A DNA stretch of 64,000 bases from an uncultured Chitinophaga sp. (GTDB taxonomy: Bacteria > Bacteroidota > Bacteroidia > Chitinophagales > Chitinophagaceae). This document shows, piece by piece, positions 46,391 through 53,657 of the stretch. The DNA is taken from assembly GCF_946479755.1 (NCBI RefSeq), contig NZ_CAMLHC010000037.1:1-64000 (forward strand), in the 5' to 3' direction. Positions within the stretch are counted from its first letter, which is position 1. Each line of letters starts with the position of its first letter. The notes beneath the pieces were generated by a model. The model did no database searches. It was given only the letters and a program-made list of their open reading frames with translations, and had not been told where the DNA came from. Both the position numbers and the translations under genes were made by a program.

Positions 46391-46978
46391 ATGCATATGA
46401 AAAATATCGTCGTTTTTTGCGGATCCAGCGCCGGCCGGGAGCCGGTGTATATGGAACAGGCCTTTCAACTGGGCGCAGCGCTTGCCCAACGCAACATCGG
46501 GCTGGTATACGGCGGCGCCAAAGTAGGCCTGATGGGCGCAGTAGCTGATGGCGCCCTGCAGGCAGGCGGCAAAGTGACAGGCGTACTGCCTCATTTCCTG
46601 CAGCAGAAAGAACTGGCGCATAACGGTCTCACCGACCTGATACTGGTAGACACCATGCACGAACGCAAAACCAAAATGAATGAGCTGGCAGACGGCGTGA
46701 TTGCGCTGCCAGGCGGCTTCGGCACCATGGAGGAATTATTTGAAATGCTGACATGGGGCCAACTGGGGCTGCATCAGAAACCCATTGGACTGCTCAATGT
46801 AAACGGTTTTTACGACGCCCTGCATCAACTGTCGCAAACCATGACGGATAAAGGCTTCCTTTCGGCTGCCAATCGTGATATGCTGCTGTACAGCGACCGG
46901 ATCGACGACCTGCTGGTGAAGATGGAACAATACCAGCCGGTGGACAAACCGAAATGGATTACGCCGGCGCAAAGCTAG
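46391..46978 (+). CDS. LOG family protein (TIGR00730 Rossmann-fold)
   Basis: A 195-residue protein of the LOG/YvdD family; characterised members release the base from cytokinin riboside 5'-monophosphate or act as general nucleoside-5'-monophosphate hydrolases. It shows VVFCGSSAG (residues 7-15), GLVYGGAKVGLMGAVADGAL (about 37-56), MHERKTKMNELAD (about 89-101) and the family signature ALPGGFGTMEELFE (about 105-118). The start may be ATG 46391 or the second ATG at 46397. It follows the HD gene closely. The substrate here is inferred only from the family. Confidence 0.92.
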   Translation: MHMKNIVVFCGSSAGREPVYMEQAFQLGAALAQRNIGLVYGGAKVGLMGAVADGALQAGGKVTGVLPHFLQQKELAHNGLTDLILVDTMHERKTKMNELADGVIALPGGFGTMEELFEMLTWGQLGLHQKPIGLLNVNGFYDALHQLSQTMTDKGFLSAANRDMLLYSDRIDDLLVKMEQYQPVDKPKWITPAQS

Positions 46979-47093
46979 ACACGCAAAGCGGGAAAGGGAG
47001 CAAAGAGGCTAAGGAGCGGAGATCGAACGGAGATTAAGCGGAGGGGCTCGCAAAGGCCCTAAGCAGCAAAGGAGCAAAGGAGCAAAGGCATTT
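46979..47093 (+). repeat. Purine-rich intergenic repeat (GCAAAGG / GCGGAGAT)
   Basis: The 120-base gap between convergent genes is almost pure purine on the plus strand. It contains GCAAAGCGGG, GGAGCGGAGATC, GGAGATTAAGCGGAGG and three copies of AGCAAAGG. The order GCAAAG...GCGGAGATC...GGAGATTA is shared with 28660-28735. I see no coding potential. Confidence 0.65.
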
Positions 47094-47099
47094 TGTTCC

Positions 47100-48185
47100 C
47101 TATATTTCATCCTTTGTGCTCTTTTCTGTCTTTATATATCCATTGCTACCCCAGAGCGGTTTCTTTAGCGCGAACCGGCGGACGAGGCTCACCCTGAAAT
47201 TGCCCGTACCGAAGGCCTGATAGGTGTTTGGTACCGGCATTTTGCTGCGGGTGGTCATGCCCACATAGTGGATACCCGCAAAATAACGGCTGGAGTTGTA
47301 TCCCAGCGACGCCCTTACCGTATTACTGAACTGAACGCCCACGCTGTGGCCAACATCGCCATTGTCGTAGTGCAGTCCTGTTTTAGCCGCCCCGATGCCG
47401 GTGGTCACCGACAGGGAGAGGAAAAAATGGCTCCGGTAAACAAACGTATGTGCGTAGCCTACATTGGCTGCCAGGCTGGCGATGCCGCTTTTGTAGTAGT
47501 GCTGGTCCCGCAGGAAAGTGGTATCCTCTATATTGGAAGGCACGAGGGAAGAGTCGCCCTTGATGTTTGCCAGGAAAAACTCTCCGCCGAGGATAAAGGA
47601 CCCGGCACTTTTTTTCTGATATTCATTTTGCAGGTTAGGTGCGCGGTAGGAGAACCTTTTGTCGTTAAAAATATACTGTACGTTCATCCCCAGCGCCCTG
47701 TTGCGGATATCCGGCCGTTGCGGATACGGGTTTTGTCTCGCATATTCTTTGCCGAAAACCTTCTCCGGGTTGGCGATATAATATCCCCTGTAAGACTGTC
47801 CGTAAAAATCGACCACCAGCTTACGCAGGTATATGTGAGACTGCAGATCGATATACCGGGTGCTGCCGTATTTATCGTTCTGCCTGTTGATAAAAGGGAA
47901 GTTAAACCCCAGGTTGATGCCGATAAAGCGGTAATTGGCGCCTATCCCTATGTTGAAGGGGGTATTGGGGCGATAGAGTATATCTTTCTTTTGTTTTCTG
48001 TCGATGATATCGTATTTCGTGTATTTACGCGAGCCATAAAGCCGGAAGGTGATATCTTCCGTATGATCTTCAATGTAGGCGGTGTCGTTATCAGTGTGCA
48101 GCCATTTGAAGAATTTCCCCTGGGCAGCTGCTGTTACCGTGCATCCGCATAGTATTGCCAATATTACTAAAGTGCATTTGATCAT
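47100..48185 (-). CDS. DUF4421 exported protein
   Basis: From ATG 48185 (MIKCTLVILAILCGCTVTAAAQ) the product has 361 residues; an ATG two codons earlier is also possible. It has a signal peptide, then a DUF4421 body. A short N-terminal segment (TDNDTAYIEDHTEDITFRLY) is followed by many beta strands with aromatic edges, such as NFPFINRQNDKYG and LQSHIYLRKLVVDFYGQSY. It ends near the conserved YQAFGTGNFRVSLVRRFAL. It is probably an outer-membrane barrel of unknown role. It follows the YfcE-like phosphoesterase gene after 35 bases, so the pair may be cotranscribed. Confidence 0.82.
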   Translation of the reverse strand: MIKCTLVILAILCGCTVTAAAQGKFFKWLHTDNDTAYIEDHTEDITFRLYGSRKYTKYDIIDRKQKKDILYRPNTPFNIGIGANYRFIGINLGFNFPFINRQNDKYGSTRYIDLQSHIYLRKLVVDFYGQSYRGYYIANPEKVFGKEYARQNPYPQRPDIRNRALGMNVQYIFNDKRFSYRAPNLQNEYQKKSAGSFILGGEFFLANIKGDSSLVPSNIEDTTFLRDQHYYKSGIASLAANVGYAHTFVYRSHFFLSLSVTTGIGAAKTGLHYDNGDVGHSVGVQFSNTVRASLGYNSSRYFAGIHYVGMTTRSKMPVPNTYQAFGTGNFRVSLVRRFALKKPLWGSNGYIKTEKSTKDEI

Positions 48186-48220
48186 AAACATTTTTTACAG
48201 TTACAGGTCCATACAGGGGG

Positions 48221-48712
48221 TTAACCGGGTAATTCAATCACTTCCAGTTGTTCGATACGGCCCTGATCGAGCCGGAACCGGAGCAGAGTCTTTACTTTAT
48301 GCCATCCTTGCTGGCCACAGGCGCCCGGGTTCATATGTAACAATTGCAATGCCGGGTCCGGCATTACTTTTAAAATATGGGAGTGCCCGCAAATAAAGAG
48401 TTTAGGCGGATTCTTTTTCAGTATTTCCCGGACACCGGGGGCATATTTCCCCGGATAGCCGCCAATATGGGTCATTAACACCTCTACCCCTTCCACAGTG
48501 AAGCGCAGCGTTTCCGGATAACGGATACGGATATCCGCTCCGTCGATATTGCCATAAACAGCCCTGAAAGGCTTGAAAGCTTCCAGCTGGTCTGCCAGTG
48601 CAACGTTGCCGATATCGCCTGCATGCCATACCTCATCTACTTCTTCAAAATATTTAAACAGCTGTGGATGCAGATAACTGTGCGTATCTGACATTAACCC
48701 GATTTTTTTCAA
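48221..48712 (-). CDS. YfcE/MJ0936-type metallophosphoesterase
   Basis: A 163-residue single-domain phosphodiesterase of the YfcE/MJ0936 family. All metal motifs are present: GLMSDTHSYL (D-x-H, residues 5-14), VWHAGDIGN (GD, about 32), AVYGNIDG (GN, about 54), LMTHIGGYPG (about 79) and FICGHSHILKV (GHSH, about 109). Its natural substrate is unknown; relatives hydrolyse phosphodiesters with Mn. It is first of a minus-strand pair with DUF4421 and divergent from purU, whose start lies 47 bases away. Confidence 0.93.
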   Translation of the reverse strand: MKKIGLMSDTHSYLHPQLFKYFEEVDEVWHAGDIGNVALADQLEAFKPFRAVYGNIDGADIRIRYPETLRFTVEGVEVLMTHIGGYPGKYAPGVREILKKNPPKLFICGHSHILKVMPDPALQLLHMNPGACGQQGWHKVKTLLRFRLDQGRIEQLEVIELPG

Positions 48713-48746
48713 CGGAAATACTTTATAGCTTTATATGATTATTTTT

Positions 48747-48754
48747 TATTTTAG
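48747..48754 (+). promoter_or_regulatory. Promoter-like box 4 bases before the purU start
   Basis: TATTTTAG differs from TAnnTTTG at one position and is followed by ATCT and the ATG at 48759. Confidence 0.4.
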
Positions 48755-48758
48755 ATCT

Positions 48759-49625
48759 ATGCAAAAGCCCCCTGTACAAACGATCGCCTGCCTTTTGATA
48801 TGTTGTCCTGACCGGCCCGGTATTGTGGCCGGTGTGTCCATGTTTTTTTTTCAACTCGGTGCAAATATACTCGATGCGAGCCAACACAGTACCGATCCGC
48901 GTGAAGGATTGTTTTTCATGCGTATGGAGATACAGCTGGACATCGCTGACAGGGCGGGGCTGGAACAGTCTTTCCAGGAAAAAGTGGCTACGCCGCTGGC
49001 CATGGAGTGGCAGCTTCATTACAGCGATCAGCGCAAGAAAATGGCCATTATGGTTTCCTCCTACGACCATTGCCTGATGGAGCTGCTGTGGCGCTGGCGT
49101 AACGGCGAACTGGCGGTAGACATCCCGGTGGTGATCTCTAATCATACCCGGCTGGAGAAAGAATGCACCCTGCTGGACATCCCGTTCCACTATCTGCCGG
49201 TCAACGCCGGCAACAAAGCCGAACAGGAACAGGCAGCCATCGGCCTGCTGGAGCAGCACCAAGTGGATTTTACCGTGCTGGCCCGTTACATGCAGATCCT
49301 TTCGCCCCGTTTCGTAGGGCTGTACCCCCAACGGATCATCAACATACATCACTCCTTTCTCCCCGCATTCGCCGGCGCGCGTCCATACCTCAACGCCTAC
49401 ACGCGGGGGGTGAAACTGATCGGCGCCACCGCCCACTACGTTACCAACGAGCTGGACGAAGGTCCGATCATTGAGCAGGACGTAGCCCGCGTAAGCCACA
49501 AGCACTCGGTAGACGACCTTGTGATGCTGGGCCGGGACATAGAACGGCAGGTACTCACCCGCGCCGTTAAAGCCCATATCGAAAACAGGGTGATTGTGCA
49601 TGGTAATAAGACAATCGTGTTTTAA
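48759..49625 (+). CDS. purU: Formyltetrahydrofolate deformylase
   Basis: Hydrolyses 10-formyl-tetrahydrofolate to formate and tetrahydrofolate, balancing one-carbon pools or feeding formate to PurT. From ATG 48759 the product has 288 residues; an upstream ATG at 48735 would add eight residues across the promoter. An N-terminal ACT domain (ACLLICCPDRPGIVAGVSMF, about residues 9-28) precedes the formyltransferase-like domain. The catalytic residues lie in NIHHSFLPAF (about 196-205) and in the later GATAHYVTNELDEGPIIEQD (about 222-241). It ends in a hairpin shared with the convergent neighbour. Confidence 0.94.
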   Translation: MQKPPVQTIACLLICCPDRPGIVAGVSMFFFQLGANILDASQHSTDPREGLFFMRMEIQLDIADRAGLEQSFQEKVATPLAMEWQLHYSDQRKKMAIMVSSYDHCLMELLWRWRNGELAVDIPVVISNHTRLEKECTLLDIPFHYLPVNAGNKAEQEQAAIGLLEQHQVDFTVLARYMQILSPRFVGLYPQRIINIHHSFLPAFAGARPYLNAYTRGVKLIGATAHYVTNELDEGPIIEQDVARVSHKHSVDDLVMLGRDIERQVLTRAVKAHIENRVIVHGNKTIVF

Positions 49626-49654
49626 AATACCCCTATCAAAAGACAGTATATATT

Positions 49655-49692
49655 AAAAATCCCTGCTGATACGATGACCGGCAGGGATTTTT
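49655..49692. terminator. Bidirectional terminator between purU and the next gene
   Basis: A 12-bp stem, AAAAATCCCTGC/GCAGGGATTTTT, with a 14-base loop and A/T tracts on both sides, between convergent genes. Confidence 0.88.
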
Positions 49693-49726
49693 TGTGTATG
49701 ATCTTTTTATGTCAGACGTCAGATCA

Positions 49727-50320
49727 TTATTTGTTGATGAACTTCGCCAGTTTCTTTCCTGAAACGGCGTAAGCTTCTTTGATACGTTCACCGGTGTCGA
49801 AGTCAAACCCACCGAACATACGGCCGGGTGCATTATCTACAGAGATTTTAGCCACTGTTTTGCTTTTATTGGCGGTTTCCACGATGAGCACTTCTGCATC
49901 GATGTAGGCATTTTTACGCATCACACCTACGTTGAAGCCCGGCTCCACGAAGGTGGTGTGGAAGATCAGGGTGTATTTCGCATTGGCGTAGTCGCCCACT
50001 TTGGTGTCGCTGTTTTCGTTGAAAAGAGATTCGAAGCTGGGCTCGAAGCGATCTTTACGATCGTTTTTCCAGGCTTTGGCCCAGTTGTCGCCTTTACCGG
50101 CTTCCTTCTGATTGTATTCCGCTGTTTTTTTCTGAATGTAGTCCGCCTCATTATCAAATTTGCCTACTTTCAGCTGATCGTAGGTGAATTCAACATTCAC
50201 TTGTTTTTCATTTTTCAGGGCAGCCAGATCGCCGTCAACCAGCTTGATTTTCTGGGCCATGGCGGGAAGCCCGATCGCAGCCAGCAACACTACTGCCGCC
50301 ATTTTGGGGATGATTTGCAT
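49727..50320 (-). CDS. Exported protein of unknown function
   Basis: From ATG 50320 (MQIIPKMAAVVLLAAIGLPAMAQ) the product has 197 residues with a clear signal peptide; the frame runs seven residues further upstream but starts less well. The mature part has a KFDNEADYIQKKTAEYNQ-like charged stretch and beta strands such as KYTLIFHTTFVEPGF and AYIDAEVLIVE. It ends GKKLAKFINK. I recognise no family beyond conserved Bacteroidota proteins. It is soluble, probably periplasmic. A good promoter box precedes it, and it is divergent from the CHAD gene. Confidence 0.75.
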   Translation of the reverse strand: MQIIPKMAAVVLLAAIGLPAMAQKIKLVDGDLAALKNEKQVNVEFTYDQLKVGKFDNEADYIQKKTAEYNQKEAGKGDNWAKAWKNDRKDRFEPSFESLFNENSDTKVGDYANAKYTLIFHTTFVEPGFNVGVMRKNAYIDAEVLIVETANKSKTVAKISVDNAPGRMFGGFDFDTGERIKEAYAVSGKKLAKFINK

Positions 50321-50338
50321 AATCGTGTGGATTTTGGG

Positions 50339-50346
50339 CAAAACTA
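50339..50346 (-). promoter_or_regulatory. Promoter -7 box of the exported-protein gene
   Basis: On the minus strand this reads TAGTTTTG (exact TAnnTTTG), 18 bases before the ATG at 50320. On the other strand, TAACTTTA at 50413-50420 lies 5 bases before the CHAD start. Confidence 0.6.
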
Positions 50347-50425
50347 TGAAAAGAGAGAAGTATAACCGTGCGTATTTCTACCTATTTTTTCCCGGGCTTC
50401 CCCCTTTTTCGTTAACTTTAAGATA

Positions 50426-51253
50426 ATGCTGAAAACCATTCTGCACGAGTACCTGGAGACTACCTGCGCCACCATTGTGACCGCGTTTGAACAGCTTCCG
50501 CATCCCTCCCGGCGGCAACAGGCGATCCATCAGTTGCGGGTGGGCAGTAAAAAAGTCCGTGCCCTGCTGGCGGTAGCCAAAGAGATACCCGGTTACCACC
50601 TGAAAACGGGGAATTACCTCACCACACTGAAGTTACTGCAAAACCTTGGCGGCACTTCCCGCGACACCCGCTTACAGGAACAGGCGCTGACACGCTGTGA
50701 AAAAGTCGTCGGCTGGCGTTTTTCCGTGGCGCACCTGTTGCTGAAAACACGGCTGTCTACCGCCGACAGTGCGCTGGAAGCCACGGTGGAACGGCTTTCC
50801 ATCAAAAAGCTCTCCCGGCTGCCGGACGCCTTCAAGACTGCAATAGCCGGTATTGACGAATCCGCCGCCATCACAGCCATGATCAGCCATGTAGCCTCCA
50901 CCTACAACAACACCACCCTGCCGGAAAGCAAAGCCCCGGCTGCGGCCTGGCATGATCTCCGGAAACGTATGAAACGGCTCTATTATCAACTGGGTATTAT
51001 CGCACAGCTGCCTCACCATACCCACCGGTACCGGGAACAGCTGCGGCATACGAAAAAAGCCGGCCAGTTGCTGGGAGCATGGCATGATGCCAGTGAATTG
51101 TTATTGTTTGTAAAAACGACGGCAGCGCAGGTGAGAAAGGAAAAAATACAGCTGCCGGCAGCAGCGATGCAGCTGACGCAGTTGTTGCAAAGAGAAGCCA
51201 AAGAAAAACTGGCTGACAGCGTTAAACACCTGAAAGATTTGGGGATTTTTTGA
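50426..51253 (+). CDS. CHAD domain protein
   Basis: A 275-residue, helical, basic protein of the CHAD family (conserved histidine alpha-helical domain), which binds polyphosphate. It shows the paired His/Arg/Lys helices of the family: AIHQLRVGSKKVRALL (about residues 33-48) and AWHDLRKRMKRLYYQLG (about 173-189), plus RYREQLRHTKKAGQLLGAWHD (about 202-222). There is no CYTH domain attached or next door, so it is a stand-alone CHAD protein. The last codons (DLGIF and stop) lie inside the left arm of a dispersed inverted repeat. This may mean that the C-terminus was remodelled when the repeat arrived. Confidence 0.88.
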   Translation: MLKTILHEYLETTCATIVTAFEQLPHPSRRQQAIHQLRVGSKKVRALLAVAKEIPGYHLKTGNYLTTLKLLQNLGGTSRDTRLQEQALTRCEKVVGWRFSVAHLLLKTRLSTADSALEATVERLSIKKLSRLPDAFKTAIAGIDESAAITAMISHVASTYNNTTLPESKAPAAAWHDLRKRMKRLYYQLGIIAQLPHHTHRYREQLRHTKKAGQLLGAWHDASELLLFVKTTAAQVRKEKIQLPAAAMQLTQLLQREAKEKLADSVKHLKDLGIF

Positions 51254-51377
51254 TTTGCGATTTTTAGATTTCGGAGATTATAAAAAAGAAGACCAAAGCG
51301 AATAAAATATTCACTCTGGTCTTCTTTTTTATATCGCTCTTTTGATCCCCGAAATCTAAAAATCGCAAATCAAAAAA
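51246..51377. repeat. Inverted repeat of the GGATTT family, copy 2 (nested stems)
   Basis: The outer arms 51246-51274 and 51349-51377 are perfect 29-bp complements. The inner arms 51279-51295 and 51317-51333 are perfect 17-bp complements ending in T tracts. It overlaps the CHAD stop and ends 13 bases before the hutG stop, so it probably terminates both genes. It shares GATTTCGGGGATC (complement) with copy 1. Confidence 0.85.
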
Positions 51378-51390
51378 TTTCCAAATGACT

Positions 51391-52392
51391 TTATTCTTCC
51401 CCGCAATACGCCATCAGCGTTTCAAACACAATAGCAGCGCCCAGTTTGGCAGTACGATTGTCCTGATCGAGCGAGGGGTTCAGTTCGGCGATATCCACTC
51501 CCCTCACTTTTCCGCTGTGCATGATAGCCCTGTAACACTGCAGGAACAGGCCACCCGGCAGAATGCCGTTGTAGGCGGTAGCACTTACGCCCGGTGCAAA
51601 AGCTGCTGCAAACACATCGAGGCAGGTCGTCAGGTAGACGTGGTCCACCTGGCTGAGGAAATGTTGTATCGCTGCCAGCAGCGTGTCTTTGTCGTTCAGG
51701 TGAAAAGCGTCAGCGCCGACGTGGGTGACGCCTTCTTCTCCGGCGATGTTAAACAGCTGGCGGGTATTCCCGTTTTTCTGGATACCGAGGGCGAGGTAGT
51801 TGAATGTTTCTCCGCTTTGTTTACAGTCCTGTGCCAGTTGCCAGAAGCCGGTACCGGAGCTGGGACCTTCTGCGCCGGGGATGCGGATATCGAAGTGGGC
51901 GTCGAAGTTGATCAGTCCGAGGGCGCCTTTCTTTTGGGTGAACTTACGGATACCACTGGCATGGCCATACGTAATTTCGTGGCCGCCGCCCAGCAATACC
52001 GGCAGGTAACCGGCGGTGAGCAGGGCCTGTACCGCCTGGCTGAGCACCAGTTGCGCTTCTTCCAGAGCGGCGCCGTTGCAGACGATATCGCCGGCATCCA
52101 GCAGCACCGTATTTTCCACGAAGTGGGCAGGAAAGCTGGCCACCGCTTTTCTCAGGGCGCCCGGGCCTTCCGCCGCGCCGGTACGGCCTTTGTTGCGGCG
52201 TACGCCTTCATCGCAGGCGAACCCGAGGAATGCCACGCCTTTCTGTCCTTTTCCCAGGGGAGGGAGCGGCTGTTGCAGCAGGTCCACCGTGCGGACCACC
52301 TGATGCCAGCGCAACAGGTCTGTTTCTGTACCATCGGTACGGCCGGTCCACACATCGGGGGCCGTTGGCCGGTAGCTATCCTTTGTTATCAT
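51391..52392 (-). CDS. hutG: Formimidoylglutamase
   Basis: Last step of histidine degradation by the HutG route: N-formimidoyl-glutamate to glutamate and formamide. The 333-residue product is a ureohydrolase (arginase/agmatinase fold) with manganese-ligand motifs LGGGHEITYGHA (about residue 136), NFDAHFDIR (about 164-172) and, later, TTCLDVFAAAFAPG (about 253). Its place in the hut operon decides hutG over arginase or agmatinase. It is the last gene, 4 bases after hutI. Confidence 0.9.
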   Translation of the reverse strand: MITKDSYRPTAPDVWTGRTDGTETDLLRWHQVVRTVDLLQQPLPPLGKGQKGVAFLGFACDEGVRRNKGRTGAAEGPGALRKAVASFPAHFVENTVLLDAGDIVCNGAALEEAQLVLSQAVQALLTAGYLPVLLGGGHEITYGHASGIRKFTQKKGALGLINFDAHFDIRIPGAEGPSSGTGFWQLAQDCKQSGETFNYLALGIQKNGNTRQLFNIAGEEGVTHVGADAFHLNDKDTLLAAIQHFLSQVDHVYLTTCLDVFAAAFAPGVSATAYNGILPGGLFLQCYRAIMHSGKVRGVDIAELNPSLDQDNRTAKLGAAIVFETLMAYCGEE

Positions 52393-52396
52393 AAGT

Positions 52397-53626
52397 CTAT
52401 TGAACTAATTCTCCTTTTTTCCACACCATCACCGGTTTCATTTTACCCTGATAGTACAGGATGTCCCGGAAATCGGCGGTGGGGTAAGCCTGCATGTCGG
52501 CGGCGAAGCCTGCCAGCAGCTGGCCGGCGTCTTTCAGCTGCAATGCCGGCGCGGCCCGGAAGGTCAGGGCTGCCAATACTTCAGCGGTTGACAGTTTCTC
52601 CGCAGCGCTCATCACGGCCGCCTGTACCAGCAGATCGCCCATGGGAGCTGATCCGGGGTTCCAGTCGCTCGCAATGGCTACCGATGCACCAGCATTCAGC
52701 AATCTGCGTGCCGGGGCGTAATGCATGCCCAGTCCGAGGGAGGCGCCGGGCAGTACTACCGCCACGGTGTCAGATTTGGCCAGCAGGTCTACCTCCTGGT
52801 CACTGCTGGCTTCCAGGTGATCGGCAGACAGTGCGCCGGCTGCCACAGCTACCGCTGCGCCGCCAGCGCTGAACTGGTCCGCATGCACGGTGGCCGCAAA
52901 GCCCAGTTCACGGGCCTGCTGCAGGTAAGTGAGGGCTGCTTTCGCAGAGAAAGCAGTTTCTTCGATGAAGATGTCCACCCTGTCTGTCAGCGATTCCGCT
53001 TTCAGGACGGGCAGCAGCTCATGCAGCGCCCATTGCAGGTATTCGTCTTCCGTGCCGGAGAAATCACGCGGTTTCATATGTGCTGCCAGGCAGGTAGGCA
53101 CCAGGGTGGGGCCTGTATGCAGTGAGGCCTGCTGAATGGCACGCAGCATTTTCACTTCACTTTCAAAGTTAAGTCCGTAGCCGCTTTTCACCTCTATGGT
53201 GGTAACGCCCTCCTGCAGGTGGCGGTTTGCCCGCGCCACCGTATTCTCTACCAGAGTAACGAGATCGGCTACACGTGTTTTGGTGACCGAGTCCCAGATA
53301 CCGCCGCCGGCGCGGGCTATCTCGAGGTAACTTTTCCCGGCGATGCGCATGGCATAATCGCGGCTGCGGGTACCGTCGTAACAGATATGTGTGTGGCAAT
53401 CGATGAAGCCGGGTAACAGCACGGTGGGTTTATCGATGAAAGCCACCTCGCAGTCAGGATGTTCCTTTAACAGCGTTTTATAAGGCCCTATGGCTACGAT
53501 CTTTCCCCCGCTTACTACCACACCGCCTTTTTCGATAACGGTCAGCTGTTCGTCCTGCAAGGTACCTTTCAGCGGCAGGCCGCTGAGGGGGAGGATTTGC
53601 GAGAAGGGCCCCAGTAATATTTTCAT
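52397..53626 (-). CDS. hutI: Imidazolonepropionase
   Basis: Third step of histidine degradation: imidazolone propionate to N-formimidoyl-glutamate. From ATG 53626 (MKILLGPFSQIL) the product has 409 residues. The frame continues upstream for 40 codons into the hutU 3' end, and I reject that part. It is an amidohydrolase with LLPGFIDCHTHICYDGTRSRDYA (metal HxH, about residue 70), TTIEVKSGYGL (about 140), AATVHADQFS (about 242) and SDWNPGSAP (about 320). It lies between hutU (31-base gap) and hutG. Confidence 0.95.
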   Translation of the reverse strand: MKILLGPFSQILPLSGLPLKGTLQDEQLTVIEKGGVVVSGGKIVAIGPYKTLLKEHPDCEVAFIDKPTVLLPGFIDCHTHICYDGTRSRDYAMRIAGKSYLEIARAGGGIWDSVTKTRVADLVTLVENTVARANRHLQEGVTTIEVKSGYGLNFESEVKMLRAIQQASLHTGPTLVPTCLAAHMKPRDFSGTEDEYLQWALHELLPVLKAESLTDRVDIFIEETAFSAKAALTYLQQARELGFAATVHADQFSAGGAAVAVAAGALSADHLEASSDQEVDLLAKSDTVAVVLPGASLGLGMHYAPARRLLNAGASVAIASDWNPGSAPMGDLLVQAAVMSAAEKLSTAEVLAALTFRAAPALQLKDAGQLLAGFAADMQAYPTADFRDILYYQGKMKPVMVWKKGELVQ

Positions 53627-53657
53627 GGTGCTTTTATTAATCAAAAAATCCCTAATA

